Assembly: GCA_900549185.1 (NCBI GenBank)
Contig: URNM01000010.1
Coordinates: 1 to 26,263, forward strand
Reading direction: 5' to 3'
DNA from: an uncultured Collinsella sp.
Lineage (GTDB): Bacteria > Actinomycetota > Coriobacteriia > Coriobacteriales > Coriobacteriaceae
Length of the DNA: 26,263 nucleotides
The notes beneath the pieces were generated by a model. It worked only from the letters and a program-made list of their open reading frames with translations. It was not told where the DNA came from and made no database searches. This document shows positions 1 through 6,858 of this stretch, piece by piece. The position numbers and the translations under genes are program-made. Within the stretch, counting starts at the first letter, position 1, and the number at the start of each line of letters is the position of its first letter.

Positions 1-934
1 GCGCGTCATGGATGACGCCGATGGATTGGTAGGTCGAGAAGATGACGACCAGGCCGTCGGGGTTTGAGCGCCTGCAACGCCTGAACGAGCGGTACAGGCT
101 CTCGGGATTCGTCGTCGCGGGATACTCGAATGAATCGAGCGTCATCGGGATGACGTCGTCCTTGCGCGACGCCTTCGAGTCCGAGCAGACGACGAGCGAG
201 GACATGGGCACGCGGCTCTGGCCCATCCACTCGCGCATGGACTGTCCGACAAGGGAGATCGACGGCGCGCAGAAGAGGATTGTGCCGGCGGCGGGGCCGA
301 TCCAGTCCTCGACGAGGCGGAGGGACATGAGGGTCTTTCCCGTGCCGCACGCCATGATCGCCTTGCAGCGGTCGAACTCCGCCCACTTCTCCTCGATCGC
401 CGCGACCGCGCGCTCCTGATGAGGGCGGAGGTCGTAGGTCACCCGCTCGCCGGCGGGGACGCCCTCGATAAACGGGGCCCAGTCGATATTGGAGGCCGCC
501 ATCTTGGCGGTATCGATGTACATGGACCCGCTGGCGTCGATTTGCTTCTGGAGGTTCTTTCCCGGGCCCTTCGCCGTCGTCATGACCATCAGGGAGTCGA
601 CGCCGTCGATAAATGCCGCATGGGCGAAGAAGGAGTCGCAGATGCCCTTGGGGAGGTCTTTCTCGCCGTCATAGCACTTGCATTGGATTGCCCACCATTC
701 CCCCGCCTCGGCGGTCTGGGCCATGAGGTCGATTCCGTTGTCTTGGGTGTCGTGGACGGGGCAATCGTCCCATTCGAGTGCCTGGGCTATCGTCCCGACA
801 CGGGAGAAGAACAGCGCGTAGAAGGGGTCGTTCTTGAGATAGTAGACGCAGGCCGCCTCGTACTTGTCGCCCTTCTCCTTGGTCGTTGCCGACCCGTTGA
901 CGATAGGGTCAAGGGCATCGTAGACGGTCTTCAT
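1..934 (-). CDS. Mrr-like nuclease/DEAD-box helicase of restriction type (5' part, runs off left edge)
   Basis: The reading frame stays open from an ATG at 934 to the window edge, giving 311 codons; the C-terminal part is missing. The start is supported by AAAGGAG about 6 nt upstream. Residues about 15-115 look like an Mrr/PD-(D/E)xK restriction domain: NGIDLMAQ near residue 68 followed by AIQCKCY near 84 gives the D...QxK pattern, which in this family cuts DNA. After YDLRPHQERAV near 170 comes a superfamily-2 helicase core with Walker A ACGTGKT (about 196-202) and motif Ia around ILFCAPSISLVGQ. This order is seen in type ISP restriction-modification enzymes (nuclease-helicase-methyltransferase) and in related solo helicases; the missing end would decide between them. 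A terminator separates it from the upstream gene, and it has its own promoter. Confidence 0.85.
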   Translation of the reverse strand, partial: MKTVYDALDPIVNGSATTKEKGDKYEAACVYYLKNDPFYALFFSRVGTIAQALEWDDCPVHDTQDNGIDLMAQTAEAGEWWAIQCKCYDGEKDLPKGICDSFFAHAAFIDGVDSLMVMTTAKGPGKNLQKQIDASGSMYIDTAKMAASNIDWAPFIEGVPAGERVTYDLRPHQERAVAAIEEKWAEFDRCKAIMACGTGKTLMSLRLVEDWIGPAAGTILFCAPSISLVGQSMREWMGQSRVPMSSLVVCSDSKASRKDDVIPMTLDSFEYPATTNPESLYRSFRRCRRSNPDGLVVIFSTYQSIGVIHDA

Positions 935-968
935 ATGGTGACTCCTTTGTTACAGCTCAGATGTCATC

Positions 969-996
969 ATTTTAGATAAAGTCATTTATCGGTTAA
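969..996 (-). promoter_or_regulatory. Promoter with palindromic spacer for the restriction-type gene
   Basis: Read on the minus strand there is a -35-like TTAACC (991-996), a 16-bp spacer and a -10-like TAAAAT (969-974). The spacer (975-990) is itself a perfect palindrome, GATAAA-4 nt-TTTATC, so a repressor bound there would block RNA polymerase. The start codon lies 35 bp downstream. This is read by eye; no binding protein is known. Confidence 0.5.
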
Positions 997-1051
997 TGCT
1001 CATTTGAAGGCGAATCGGCGAAGAGAAATACAGTATTAGCAACCTCTTATC

Positions 1052-1074
1052 AAAAAGCCCGGCATAGCCGGGCT
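1052..1074 (-). terminator. Intrinsic terminator of the 262-aa gene
   Basis: On the minus strand an 8-bp perfect stem (AGCCCGGC with GCCGGGCT) closes a 3-nt loop and is followed by TTTTT. It starts 30 bp after the stop codon of the gene at 1104-1892 and separates that unit from the restriction-type gene. Confidence 0.85.
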
Positions 1075-1103
1075 CAACTATATTCGAATGTCGATGATGA
1101 TCA

Positions 1104-1892
1104 TTACGCAGTCGTGCAAACCGTTTTCTTTAAACAGTCAAACAGCTTGTCGACTTCTTCCGCTTTAGCGCCGAGACGCAGATAGTAGCTACGCAGCTCC
1201 TTTCCTGAATAAATCGACGACAGAATGGTCGCAAGTTTATTTAGACGACGCTCGTCGAGAAGCTCGTACAGCATGCTGACTTCTGTCTTGTCCCTCGAAT
1301 AACCCAGATACGACACTAGCAGGTTCTGAACCGAGCGATACTTATCCAAAGTCCTGTCTTTGTTGTTCGAGCCGTACAAATCAGCGCTATTCCAGGCTGA
1401 CACCATTTGTTTCGCCGAAGCGAACTCGAACTCAGATCCCGTTGCAATCGCCTTCAACGTCGCTTCAACTGCAGCTTCATCTTGATCCTTGCCGGTAACC
1501 CAGAGCCATTTCCCCTTCACGAACCAATCGTCATCAATTGCTTCTTGGCTCCTCGCTATCTTCTCAAGTCTTTTAGAGCTCTCCTCTTCAATCAGTTTCG
1601 GAGTATTCCTCACCCCCACACCCCGTCCCTCATTCCTCGAGCCCTCTTTCTTGCAGAGCAACAACCACTCTTCAGGGGTGACAGTCGTCTTGATATGGAT
1701 GATGGGGGTGGGGGCATTGGCACCATCCATGGAGTCCATCTTGTACGCTGAGCCAGTATTATCGACAAGCGCAGGACCGTTGGCGGTACGCTCGGCAGCG
1801 CCACACGCGTCGGCGACGTGCGCGGCGACGCCGCGCGTACCGCCAACGGGTAACGCGGCGTCGAGCAGTGAGGCTACGGTCTTAGCGGTCAT
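1104..1892 (-). CDS. Unrecognised 262-aa protein of the accessory segment
   Basis: I do not recognise a family. The ATG at 1892 is preferred over an in-frame start at 1916 because it overlaps the end of the upstream excisionase-like gene by 11 bp, the usual coupling arrangement, and a GGAG lies about 10 nt before it. The first 60 residues are Ala/Gly-rich and low complexity, and part of them is encoded by a long GC-rich inverted repeat (1777-1849). The body is charged and probably helical, with segments such as TPEEWLLLCKKE, FVKGKWLWVTGKD and a C-terminal LDERRLNKLATILSSIYSG. There is no signal peptide or membrane segment, so it is probably cytoplasmic. Its position behind an excisionase-like gene suggests element maintenance or cargo, but that is inference. 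Confidence 0.7.
   Translation of the reverse strand: MTAKTVASLLDAALPVGGTRGVAAHVADACGAAERTANGPALVDNTGSAYKMDSMDGANAPTPIIHIKTTVTPEEWLLLCKKEGSRNEGRGVGVRNTPKLIEEESSKRLEKIARSQEAIDDDWFVKGKWLWVTGKDQDEAAVEATLKAIATGSEFEFASAKQMVSAWNSADLYGSNNKDRTLDKYRSVQNLLVSYLGYSRDKTEVSMLYELLDERRLNKLATILSSIYSGKELRSYYLRLGAKAEEVDKLFDCLKKTVCTTA
1777..1849. repeat. Perfect 15-bp inverted repeat inside a coding sequence
   Basis: CCGTTGGCGGTACGC (1777-1791) is exactly complementary to GCGTACCGCCAACGG (1835-1849). The 43-bp spacer is very GC-rich and holds a second palindrome, CGCGGCG-A-CGCCGCG (1821-1835). It encodes roughly residues 15-38 of the 262-aa protein without breaking the frame. It resembles a REP-like or stem-loop insertion more than protein-driven sequence. 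Confidence 0.75.
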
Positions 1893-2130
1893 TGTTATCG
1901 CACTCCAGACCGGCAAGGTATGTGATCAGGTCAGCTTTGTCGACGCGCCAGGCCCGACCGATCTTGATTCCACCCGCTGCTTTTAGAATCTCAATTGAAG
2001 TCGTCTTACAAACGTTCATGAGCATTGCGATATCACGCGCTGTGACACAAGCATACGGAATCTTGTTCAAAGCTCGACACCATTCCTTACGCCTCACAGT
2101 GCTCATTTGATTCGCGTTTATATCGTTCAT
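1882..2130 (-). CDS. Excisionase-family small helix-turn-helix protein
   Basis: This 82-aa protein has the layout of the HTH_17/excisionase family: an N-terminal tail, then VTARDIAMLMNVCKTTSIEILKA as the helix-turn-helix (about residues 29-51) and IKIGRAWRVDKADLITYL as the wing (about 55-72). Such proteins bind DNA to direct excision of mobile elements or act as small repressors. The start at 2130 has AAAGGGG 5 nt upstream. Its stop codon overlaps the start of the 262-aa gene, so the two are probably co-transcribed. It is divergent from the gene at 2251, and the shared intergenic region carries a palindrome that it may bind. No recombinase is present in the window to pair it with, so a purely regulatory role is possible. 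Confidence 0.75.
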   Translation of the reverse strand: MNDINANQMSTVRRKEWCRALNKIPYACVTARDIAMLMNVCKTTSIEILKAAGGIKIGRAWRVDKADLITYLAGLECDNNDR

Positions 2131-2147
2131 CTGAACCCCTTTCGTTC

Positions 2148-2169
2148 GTGTGGTTTACGTAGTTCACAC
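2148..2169. promoter_or_regulatory. Candidate operator between divergent genes
   Basis: A 22-bp interrupted palindrome, GTGTG-3 nt-TACGTA-3 nt-CACAC, lies between the divergent genes starting at 2130 and 2251. It ends 3 bp before the -35 box of the plus-strand promoter. The excisionase-like protein is the obvious candidate ligand; this is inference from position. Confidence 0.45.
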
Positions 2170-2172
2170 TAC

Positions 2173-2201
2173 TTGACCTGCGACATGGCGCTAACTATTA
2201 T
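2173..2201 (+). promoter_or_regulatory. Sigma-70-type promoter for the 392-aa gene
   Basis: TTGACC (2173-2178), a 17-bp spacer and TATTAT (2196-2201) closely match the housekeeping consensus. They are followed by about 50 bp to the start codon, which has an AGAGGAG ribosome-binding site. Confidence 0.7.
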
Positions 2202-2250
2202 TTTTAACAGAATGGAGTTTAACGGGCTTTGAGCAGCTAGAGGAGCACTT

Positions 2251-3429
2251 ATGAGTACAGGAAAAATTAAAGTTCCCACCACTAACGACGACTTAATCCC
2301 TTGGACATTGCCAATTGCCCGACTGATTTGCGTCAATTTCGACGGCTCAGAGCGTCCGGCGTTCCTTTGCAAAGCCGGAGCCAAGGCATACGGTCTTCCA
2401 GACGGCTTTGCAACGGGTGCCCTACTCAATTTAGATACGAGTGACTTAGGTGAAGTCAAACGTTTCATCGAAGCCTACGGTCTCCCCGTTTCACCCTACG
2501 CCGGAGAGTTTGAGCGGGTTGAAAAACGATATATCTCTAACGATGAGTTCTCTGACAATCCAATAGGTGACGGCTTTGAAAAATGGCAAGACGCACTAGA
2601 CGGTTCACAAAGAAGTGTCGAAATCAGAGACGCCTTTGATTTATCGTTGTTTAATCACTACAAAGGACGCGACGGTTCAGCTGGTACAGAAGCGGCAAAC
2701 CTGATTCAGGGTATACGGAAGAATAACGAGCAAGTCATTCTGATGGATGACCTGCTTTCTACCATATCTATCATGCAAGTCGCAGCGCTTCTCTTCGCGT
2801 GTAAATCTGCGTTTGGGCCAAAGGCTTATGACATGACAATTAAGCTGCTGACCAAATTGCCTAATAACAAGAGCGTCATGAAACACTTCGGCCAGCTTTC
2901 CGTCGCTTGTCAGTTGCCCGTAGAAATCAATTCAAAGATTAATGAGCACGATTTACAACCGAATGTCATCGCTGCAAGAATTGTCGCCTCTCGTTACTTG
3001 GAATCGCTCGAAGCGCCCCTCGCCGCCTTTCTGGATCTCGCTCTGCATCCTTATCCCGAAAATCACCGCATCATCCTTGATCGCACTCTTCTAAAACTGG
3101 CAAAAATAGACCTGGAACCTGAAAAACAATTTGCGGGGAGTCTTACCAGGGCATTTACTGCGCAGCTTCTGGAATATCTTCAGAGCAATCAAGCCTGGCG
3201 TTCTTGTGAACTCTGCAAACGTCCCTACAAGATCCGTCAGCAAACGATGCACGCACTTACAAGCCCAGAGGCCGCGAAGAAGGAGCAGTCAAAACCGAGG
3301 AGGACGACTAAGAAAAAGAAATCATATTGCACAAAGGCGCATGAGGAACATGCGCGTCGCATGGTTCAAGCAGAGAGACAAGCTATACGCCGGATGGATC
3401 GGAAAGCACGGGGTTTCGATTCCGAATAA
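2251..3429 (+). CDS. Unrecognised 392-aa protein with C-terminal zinc-finger-like motif
   Basis: The ATG at 2251 follows AGAGGAG at a good distance and a strong promoter. I cannot name the family. The N-terminal 300 residues have no membrane segments or enzyme motifs I recognise. The C-terminal part has a cysteine pair, C319-x2-C322 (CELCKRPY), a lysine/arginine-rich linker, then C360-x3-H364 (YCTKAHEEHARR). This spacing resembles treble-clef fingers such as the CGNR group, where the second pair is normally CxxxC; here the last ligand would be His. The basic tail after it suggests nucleic-acid binding. Composition is more A/T-rich than the core genes to the right, consistent with transferred DNA. 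Its place in an element next to a restriction-type gene makes a defence or regulatory role possible but unproven. Confidence 0.7.
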   Translation: MSTGKIKVPTTNDDLIPWTLPIARLICVNFDGSERPAFLCKAGAKAYGLPDGFATGALLNLDTSDLGEVKRFIEAYGLPVSPYAGEFERVEKRYISNDEFSDNPIGDGFEKWQDALDGSQRSVEIRDAFDLSLFNHYKGRDGSAGTEAANLIQGIRKNNEQVILMDDLLSTISIMQVAALLFACKSAFGPKAYDMTIKLLTKLPNNKSVMKHFGQLSVACQLPVEINSKINEHDLQPNVIAARIVASRYLESLEAPLAAFLDLALHPYPENHRIILDRTLLKLAKIDLEPEKQFAGSLTRAFTAQLLEYLQSNQAWRSCELCKRPYKIRQQTMHALTSPEAAKKEQSKPRRTTKKKKSYCTKAHEEHARRMVQAERQAIRRMDRKARGFDSE

Positions 3430-3503
3430 CATCGACAAGACGTTCTAAACGTGACGAGATTGTGAATACGCATTTCAATTTTGAAGAGTTAAAACCCGTT
3501 TTA

Positions 3504-3539
3504 TTGCACACGCCGTTGCACAGCCTGTTGCACACAGCA
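3504..3539. repeat. Three tandem 12-bp repeats with TTGCACA core
   Basis: TTGCACA occurs at 3504, 3516 and 3528, an exact 12-bp period with partly conserved flanks. The array lies between the 392-aa gene and the tRNA-Thr terminator. Iterated sites beside a tRNA are compatible with recombinase arm-type sites or the residue of a repeat-encoding gene end; nothing in the window decides this. Confidence 0.6.
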
Positions 3540-3543
3540 TCCT

Positions 3544-3590
3544 AAAAACAAGAACGCAGACCAGAGAAAACAAGCTCTGACCTGCGCTTT
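3544..3590 (-). terminator. Terminator downstream of tRNA-Thr
   Basis: On the minus strand a 12-bp stem including two G-U pairs (arms 3575-3586 and 3555-3566) closes an 8-nt loop and is followed by CTTGTTTTT. It begins 11 bp past the tRNA 3' end. On the plus strand the same stem is followed by CTTTTGTT, so it may work in both directions. Confidence 0.75.
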
Positions 3591-3596
3591 TGTTAA

Positions 3597-3671
3597 TGGA
3601 GCCAGTGACAGGAATCGAACCTGCAACCCACTGATTACAAATCAGTTGCGCTACCGTTGCGCCACACTGGC
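3597..3671 (-). tRNA. tRNA-Thr (anticodon UGU)
   Basis: The minus strand folds as a complete cloverleaf. The 7-bp acceptor stem pairs GCCAGTG with CACTGGC, the discriminator is U and CCA is encoded. The D arm is GGCGCAACGGTAGCGC-like, the anticodon stem ACTGA/TCAGT carries the loop TTTGTAA with anticodon TGT, and the T arm contains GGTTCGATTCC. It decodes ACA and, with wobble, ACG. The accessory-looking genes lie on its 3' side, where tyrosine integrases usually insert elements. Confidence 0.95.
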
Positions 3672-3701
3672 ACACTTGGCGCTTTCGCGCGAAGCCTGTT
3701 A

Positions 3702-3730
3702 AGAATAAAGGAATTGCGGACGGGGCGCAA
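3702..3730 (-). promoter_or_regulatory. Promoter of tRNA-Thr
   Basis: On the minus strand TTGCGC (3725-3730), a 17-bp spacer and TATTCT (3702-3707) precede the tRNA by about 30 bp. The intervening leader has a short GC-rich hairpin (GCTTCGCGCGAAAGC). Confidence 0.6.
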
Positions 3731-3824
3731 CAGGGCGCACGGCGTTATACAAATATGCAAAATCCAGCAACAACAGGTACCAGGCCCGTTCATTTCTGTC
3801 AGTTCGCCCTCAATCTTAATACTA

Positions 3825-3884
3825 TTCGCCAGAACGAATAGTTTTAATTACAATGGAATAGATAAAACTATTCGTTCTGGCGAA
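3825..3884. promoter_or_regulatory. 22-bp perfect inverted repeat, likely operator of the HTH-kinase gene
   Basis: The left arm (3825-3846, beginning TTCGCCAGAACGAATAG) is exactly complementary to the right arm (3863-3884, ending TTCGTTCTGGCGAA), with 16 bp between. The left copy is also a palindrome on its own when extended two bases, CTATTCG-6 nt-CGAATAG. The right arm ends 10 bp before the start codon and runs into the GAAGGG ribosome-binding site. A TTAATA -10-like box (3816-3821) with TTTCTG 17 bp upstream sits just before it. The site could therefore act as a repressor operator, or as an RNA hairpin that hides the ribosome-binding site. Confidence 0.7.
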
Positions 3885-3894
3885 GGGTTTCGCG

Positions 3895-5235
3895 ATGTTG
3901 ACCACGAAGGAAGCTGCAGAGCTACTTGGCATCACCCCGCGCAGGGTGCAGGAGCTCATTAAGAACGGCGCGCTGACCGCCCGCAAGGCTTCTGGCGTGT
4001 GGCTCATCGACAAAGGCAGCGTCGACACGCGACTCCGTTCCGTGACCAAAACGGGGGGACGTCCCCGCCGCGGCCACGGTAAGAGCGAGATCGCATTCAC
4101 CCTCATGAATCGCACACACGAAGTCGCTCAGCTGGTCTACAGCACATCGCGAAAAGACTTTACCCACATCGGTGCCGACATCGATTACGCCCACGCCCCT
4201 ATTGGAGTATTTGGCCCTAATAGCCCCATATCGCTCGACTCCTTCCGCATCTGGTGGCGCGGCCGCGGTATCCCACTCGCACGCATTGGGCTTGCCTCCC
4301 TGCTTGCAGAAGCCGCAGTCGATGTTCCCGATGAACTCGTACAGCGAAATCTTGGCCTCTCCTTATCCGACCAGTATTGGATTAGGCCCCAAGGTTCCGG
4401 TCTCACCTGGGAGGATATCAACTTCTTCAATAACGCCTTTGATGACGTCTCACTGTCCATTGCACCCTTTGCCCCAGAGGGAAAAGCGGCTGCCGCAAAG
4501 CCCGATAACACCTCGGACGGCAATCTTCAAAAGTACTGGACGTGCGAGGGCGAACGTCGAATTCTGCATAAGGCAGGAGCGCACCTGGACCAGGAACCTT
4601 ATAACGAGCTGGTGGCGACCGCGCTCCACCGTCGCATCCTAAACGCCTGCGATTATGTGCCTTACTCGCTCGAGGGCACGGGCACTTCCGCCCTGAGCAC
4701 ATGCGATGTCTTCTTAACTGATGAAGAAGAGTATGTCCCTGCGTTCTATGTAAACCAGCACGCAAACGCAGATGAACGGCTAACCGACTACGAGCGATAT
4801 GTAGCAAACTGCGAGGAGCTCGGGGTGACAGGCGTCAAGGATGCCCTTGACCGCATGATCGTATGTGACGACATCATTGCCAACTACGATCGTCATTGGC
4901 GCAACTTCGGCCTCGTGCGAAACGTAAACACGCAAGCCTGCAGACCTGCCCCCATCTTCGATTCGGGCTCATCGCTCTGGTGCAACATATCACTAGAGGA
5001 GCTTAGGGCGGGAGAGCACAGTTTTACCAGCGCACAATTTCATTCAAGCCCCGCCAAACAAATGTTGCTCGTCGAGGACATGGGCTGGTTTGACGGCGAC
5101 AAACTCGAAGGCTTCGTTGACGAGGCAATCGAGATTCTTTCCAGAAACGACGCGCTCACGGCAAGGCTGCCATATCTAAAAGAGGCGCTAACGTGGCGCC
5201 TCGAAAGAATGATCGACATCGCTGAATGGAGTTAG
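3895..5235 (+). CDS. HTH-HipA/CtkA-like serine/threonine kinase fusion
   Basis: This 446-aa protein starts with an excisionase/MerR-like helix-turn-helix (residues 2-45, TTKEAAELLGITPRRVQELI), then an AT-hook-like GRPRRG (55-60). The rest resembles HipA/CtkA kinases: LSLSDQYWIRP near 155-165, a loop DGNLQKYW (208-215), the probable ATP-binding lysine K226 in ILHKAG, the catalytic loop ANYDRHWRNFG (329-339, D332, N337) and the metal-binding FDSGSSLW (355-362, D356). It lacks the HipA N-terminal subdomain and the SxGGxQ.K loop of the HipA at 12229. There is no separate antitoxin next to it, so the HTH is probably the built-in regulator acting on the inverted repeat just upstream. Whether it is toxic, and what it phosphorylates, cannot be read from the sequence. 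It converges on yacP with a 27-bp gap. Confidence 0.8.
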   Translation: MLTTKEAAELLGITPRRVQELIKNGALTARKASGVWLIDKGSVDTRLRSVTKTGGRPRRGHGKSEIAFTLMNRTHEVAQLVYSTSRKDFTHIGADIDYAHAPIGVFGPNSPISLDSFRIWWRGRGIPLARIGLASLLAEAAVDVPDELVQRNLGLSLSDQYWIRPQGSGLTWEDINFFNNAFDDVSLSIAPFAPEGKAAAAKPDNTSDGNLQKYWTCEGERRILHKAGAHLDQEPYNELVATALHRRILNACDYVPYSLEGTGTSALSTCDVFLTDEEEYVPAFYVNQHANADERLTDYERYVANCEELGVTGVKDALDRMIVCDDIIANYDRHWRNFGLVRNVNTQACRPAPIFDSGSSLWCNISLEELRAGEHSFTSAQFHSSPAKQMLLVEDMGWFDGDKLEGFVDEAIEILSRNDALTARLPYLKEALTWRLERMIDIAEWS

Positions 5236-5262
5236 CGAGGCAGCATTGCCCCGCCAACTTCC

Positions 5263-5940
5263 CTACCTCCCGCGCAGGGCCTTGAGCTTGGCCAGGGCAT
5301 CGGGGCTCAGGCGACTGCCCAGAGTCATCTTGATTTGTGGAGCTTCCTCGGCCTCGTGCACGTCGTTGTCGATCTGTTTGATCTCGTCCACCAGCATACG
5401 GCTCGAGATGCGCGTAACGCCCTTGCCCATGACGACGGCCTGGATCGTGCCGTCGCTCGACACTACAGAACACGCGCGGCCTTCCTCGCGCGCCTCGATG
5501 CAGAGCTTCTGCACCACGGTATCGGCCGAAACACCCGTCGGCGAAAACTCAATGCGCACACCGCGGGCCGGTAGGTTGGGGCGCTCGCTGGAGATATTGC
5601 CCGCGCCGTCAAATACGATCACGGCCTCGTAGCGGCCCTGGGCAAACGCAGCTACGTCATTAATGAGCGCCGTGCGCGCCATATCGTGAACGTCGCTGGA
5701 ATACGGATCGTCGGAATGGTCGTACACGAGCTTTTCGTAGCGCGGCGTGCAGTGGATCACGTTGTAGCCGTCGACCACCAGCAGCTCGGGCTTGTTGGAA
5801 TGCACCGTCGAGACCGGGTCGGCGATAGCCTGCGCAAACGCATTGCCGCCCACGCCGTAGGTCGCGGCCGAAACAATCGGCTTGGCCGAGCCCTCGCCAA
5901 AGCGCTTGGCCTTGGACTTGGCACGGTTCTTTTTGGACAT
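5263..5940 (-). CDS. yacP: YacP/NYN-domain ribonuclease family protein
   Basis: The 225-aa protein has a basic N-terminal tail (MSKKNRAKSKAKRF) followed by a NYN/PIN-like nuclease fold. Acidic active-site candidates are D57 in LLVVDGYNVIH, D111 in AVIVFDGAGN and D136 in SADTVVQKL. B. subtilis YacP (Rae1) is a ribosome-dependent mRNA endonuclease, so a role in RNA decay is likely. The start codon at 5940 lies 3 bp after the rlmB stop, and its GGAGGAG ribosome-binding site is made by the last codons of rlmB, so the two are translationally linked. An rlmB-yacP order is conserved in many Gram-positive genomes. The C-terminal 30 residues (SRLSPDALAKLKALRGR) are an extra helix. Confidence 0.88.
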   Translation of the reverse strand: MSKKNRAKSKAKRFGEGSAKPIVSAATYGVGGNAFAQAIADPVSTVHSNKPELLVVDGYNVIHCTPRYEKLVYDHSDDPYSSDVHDMARTALINDVAAFAQGRYEAVIVFDGAGNISSERPNLPARGVRIEFSPTGVSADTVVQKLCIEAREEGRACSVVSSDGTIQAVVMGKGVTRISSRMLVDEIKQIDNDVHEAEEAPQIKMTLGSRLSPDALAKLKALRGR

Positions 5941-5943
5941 GCG

Positions 5944-6858
5944 CTACTCCTCCCCCATGAGCTCGCCGGCGTTGCGGCGCAGCCACTCAAAGCAGAGGGC
6001 CGTAGTCGCCTGGGCAACATTGAGGCTCTCGGTCATGCCGCGCTGGGGAAGCTTGGCCAAAAAGTCACATTTCTCGAGCACTAGACGCGAGATGCCGTCG
6101 CCCTCGGAGCCCATGACGAGCGCCACGCGACCCTCGAAGGGAGCATCCCAGCAACTGCCTTCGGCGTGCTCGGAGGCACCGCCCACCCAAAAGCCAGCGG
6201 CCTTGAGGTCATCGAGCGCACGGGCGATGTTGGGCACCTGCGCGATAGGCAGATGCATGACGGCGCCGGCTGAAGTCTTGTAGCTGCCCACGGTCACGCC
6301 GGCGGCACGCTTGTTGGCGATGATGACGCCGGCCGCGCCCACAACCTCGGCGGAGCGCACGATGGCGCCAAAGTTGCCGTCGTCAGTCACGTGGTCGAGC
6401 ACCACGACAAGTGCCGGGCCCTCGCCTGCGCGGTCGAGAATATCGGCGACATCGGCATAGGGGAAGTTGCCCACCTCGAGCGCAATGCCCTGGTGAGCGC
6501 CATGGCTCGACAGTGCGTCGAGTTGCGCGCGCGGCACATACTTAATGCGGACGCCCGCGGCGTTGAGGTCGTCGACCAGGCGCGGCAAGGCGGCATCGCG
6601 CTCTCCACCCTCGACAATGAGCGCGCACTTGATGGGAAAACCAGTGCGTAGCGCCTCGGCGGCAGCACGACGACCTTCGATAAACTCGCCCTTGGGAGCC
6701 TGGACAGCGTCGCGGTTGCGATCGCGCTGCAGACGTGCGGCCTGGGTGCGATCGCGCTGGCCCTTGGGAGCGGCAGCGCGGTCATTACGGCGAATCGGAC
6801 GCGAGCCAGAAGCAGCCTGCTTGCCGCCACGAGGCGCACGCTTGCGATTGTCGGCCAT
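5944..6858 (-). CDS. rlmB: TrmH-family 23S rRNA (guanosine-2'-O)-methyltransferase
   Basis: This is a SPOUT-class SAM-dependent RNA 2'-O-methyltransferase of 304 aa. Residues 1-55 are a basic, Arg/Lys/Gln-rich extension probably contacting RNA. The substrate-binding domain starts at FIEGRRAAAEAL (59-70). The knotted catalytic domain has motif 1 NFGAIVRSAE (162-171), motif 2 VMGSEGDGI (248-256) and motif 3 LPQRGMTESLNVAQAT (270-285). RlmB of E. coli modifies G2251 of 23S rRNA; assignment to that exact base is by family. The start has AAGGAGG 7 nt upstream and overlaps nothing. It lies 143 bp after cysS, so it may have its own promoter, and it is closely followed by yacP. Confidence 0.92.
   Translation of the reverse strand: MADNRKRAPRGGKQAASGSRPIRRNDRAAAPKGQRDRTQAARLQRDRNRDAVQAPKGEFIEGRRAAAEALRTGFPIKCALIVEGGERDAALPRLVDDLNAAGVRIKYVPRAQLDALSSHGAHQGIALEVGNFPYADVADILDRAGEGPALVVVLDHVTDDGNFGAIVRSAEVVGAAGVIIANKRAAGVTVGSYKTSAGAVMHLPIAQVPNIARALDDLKAAGFWVGGASEHAEGSCWDAPFEGRVALVMGSEGDGISRLVLEKCDFLAKLPQRGMTESLNVAQATTALCFEWLRRNAGELMGEE

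Noticed and set aside
3504..3539. CRISPR-like array
   Set aside because: Only three short units with a 12-bp period and 5-bp variable parts; no spacer-length sequence and no cas genes.
3475..3675. 66-codon minus-strand frame across tRNA-Thr
   Set aside because: It translates the tRNA, its terminator and the TTGCACA repeats; it is not a gene.
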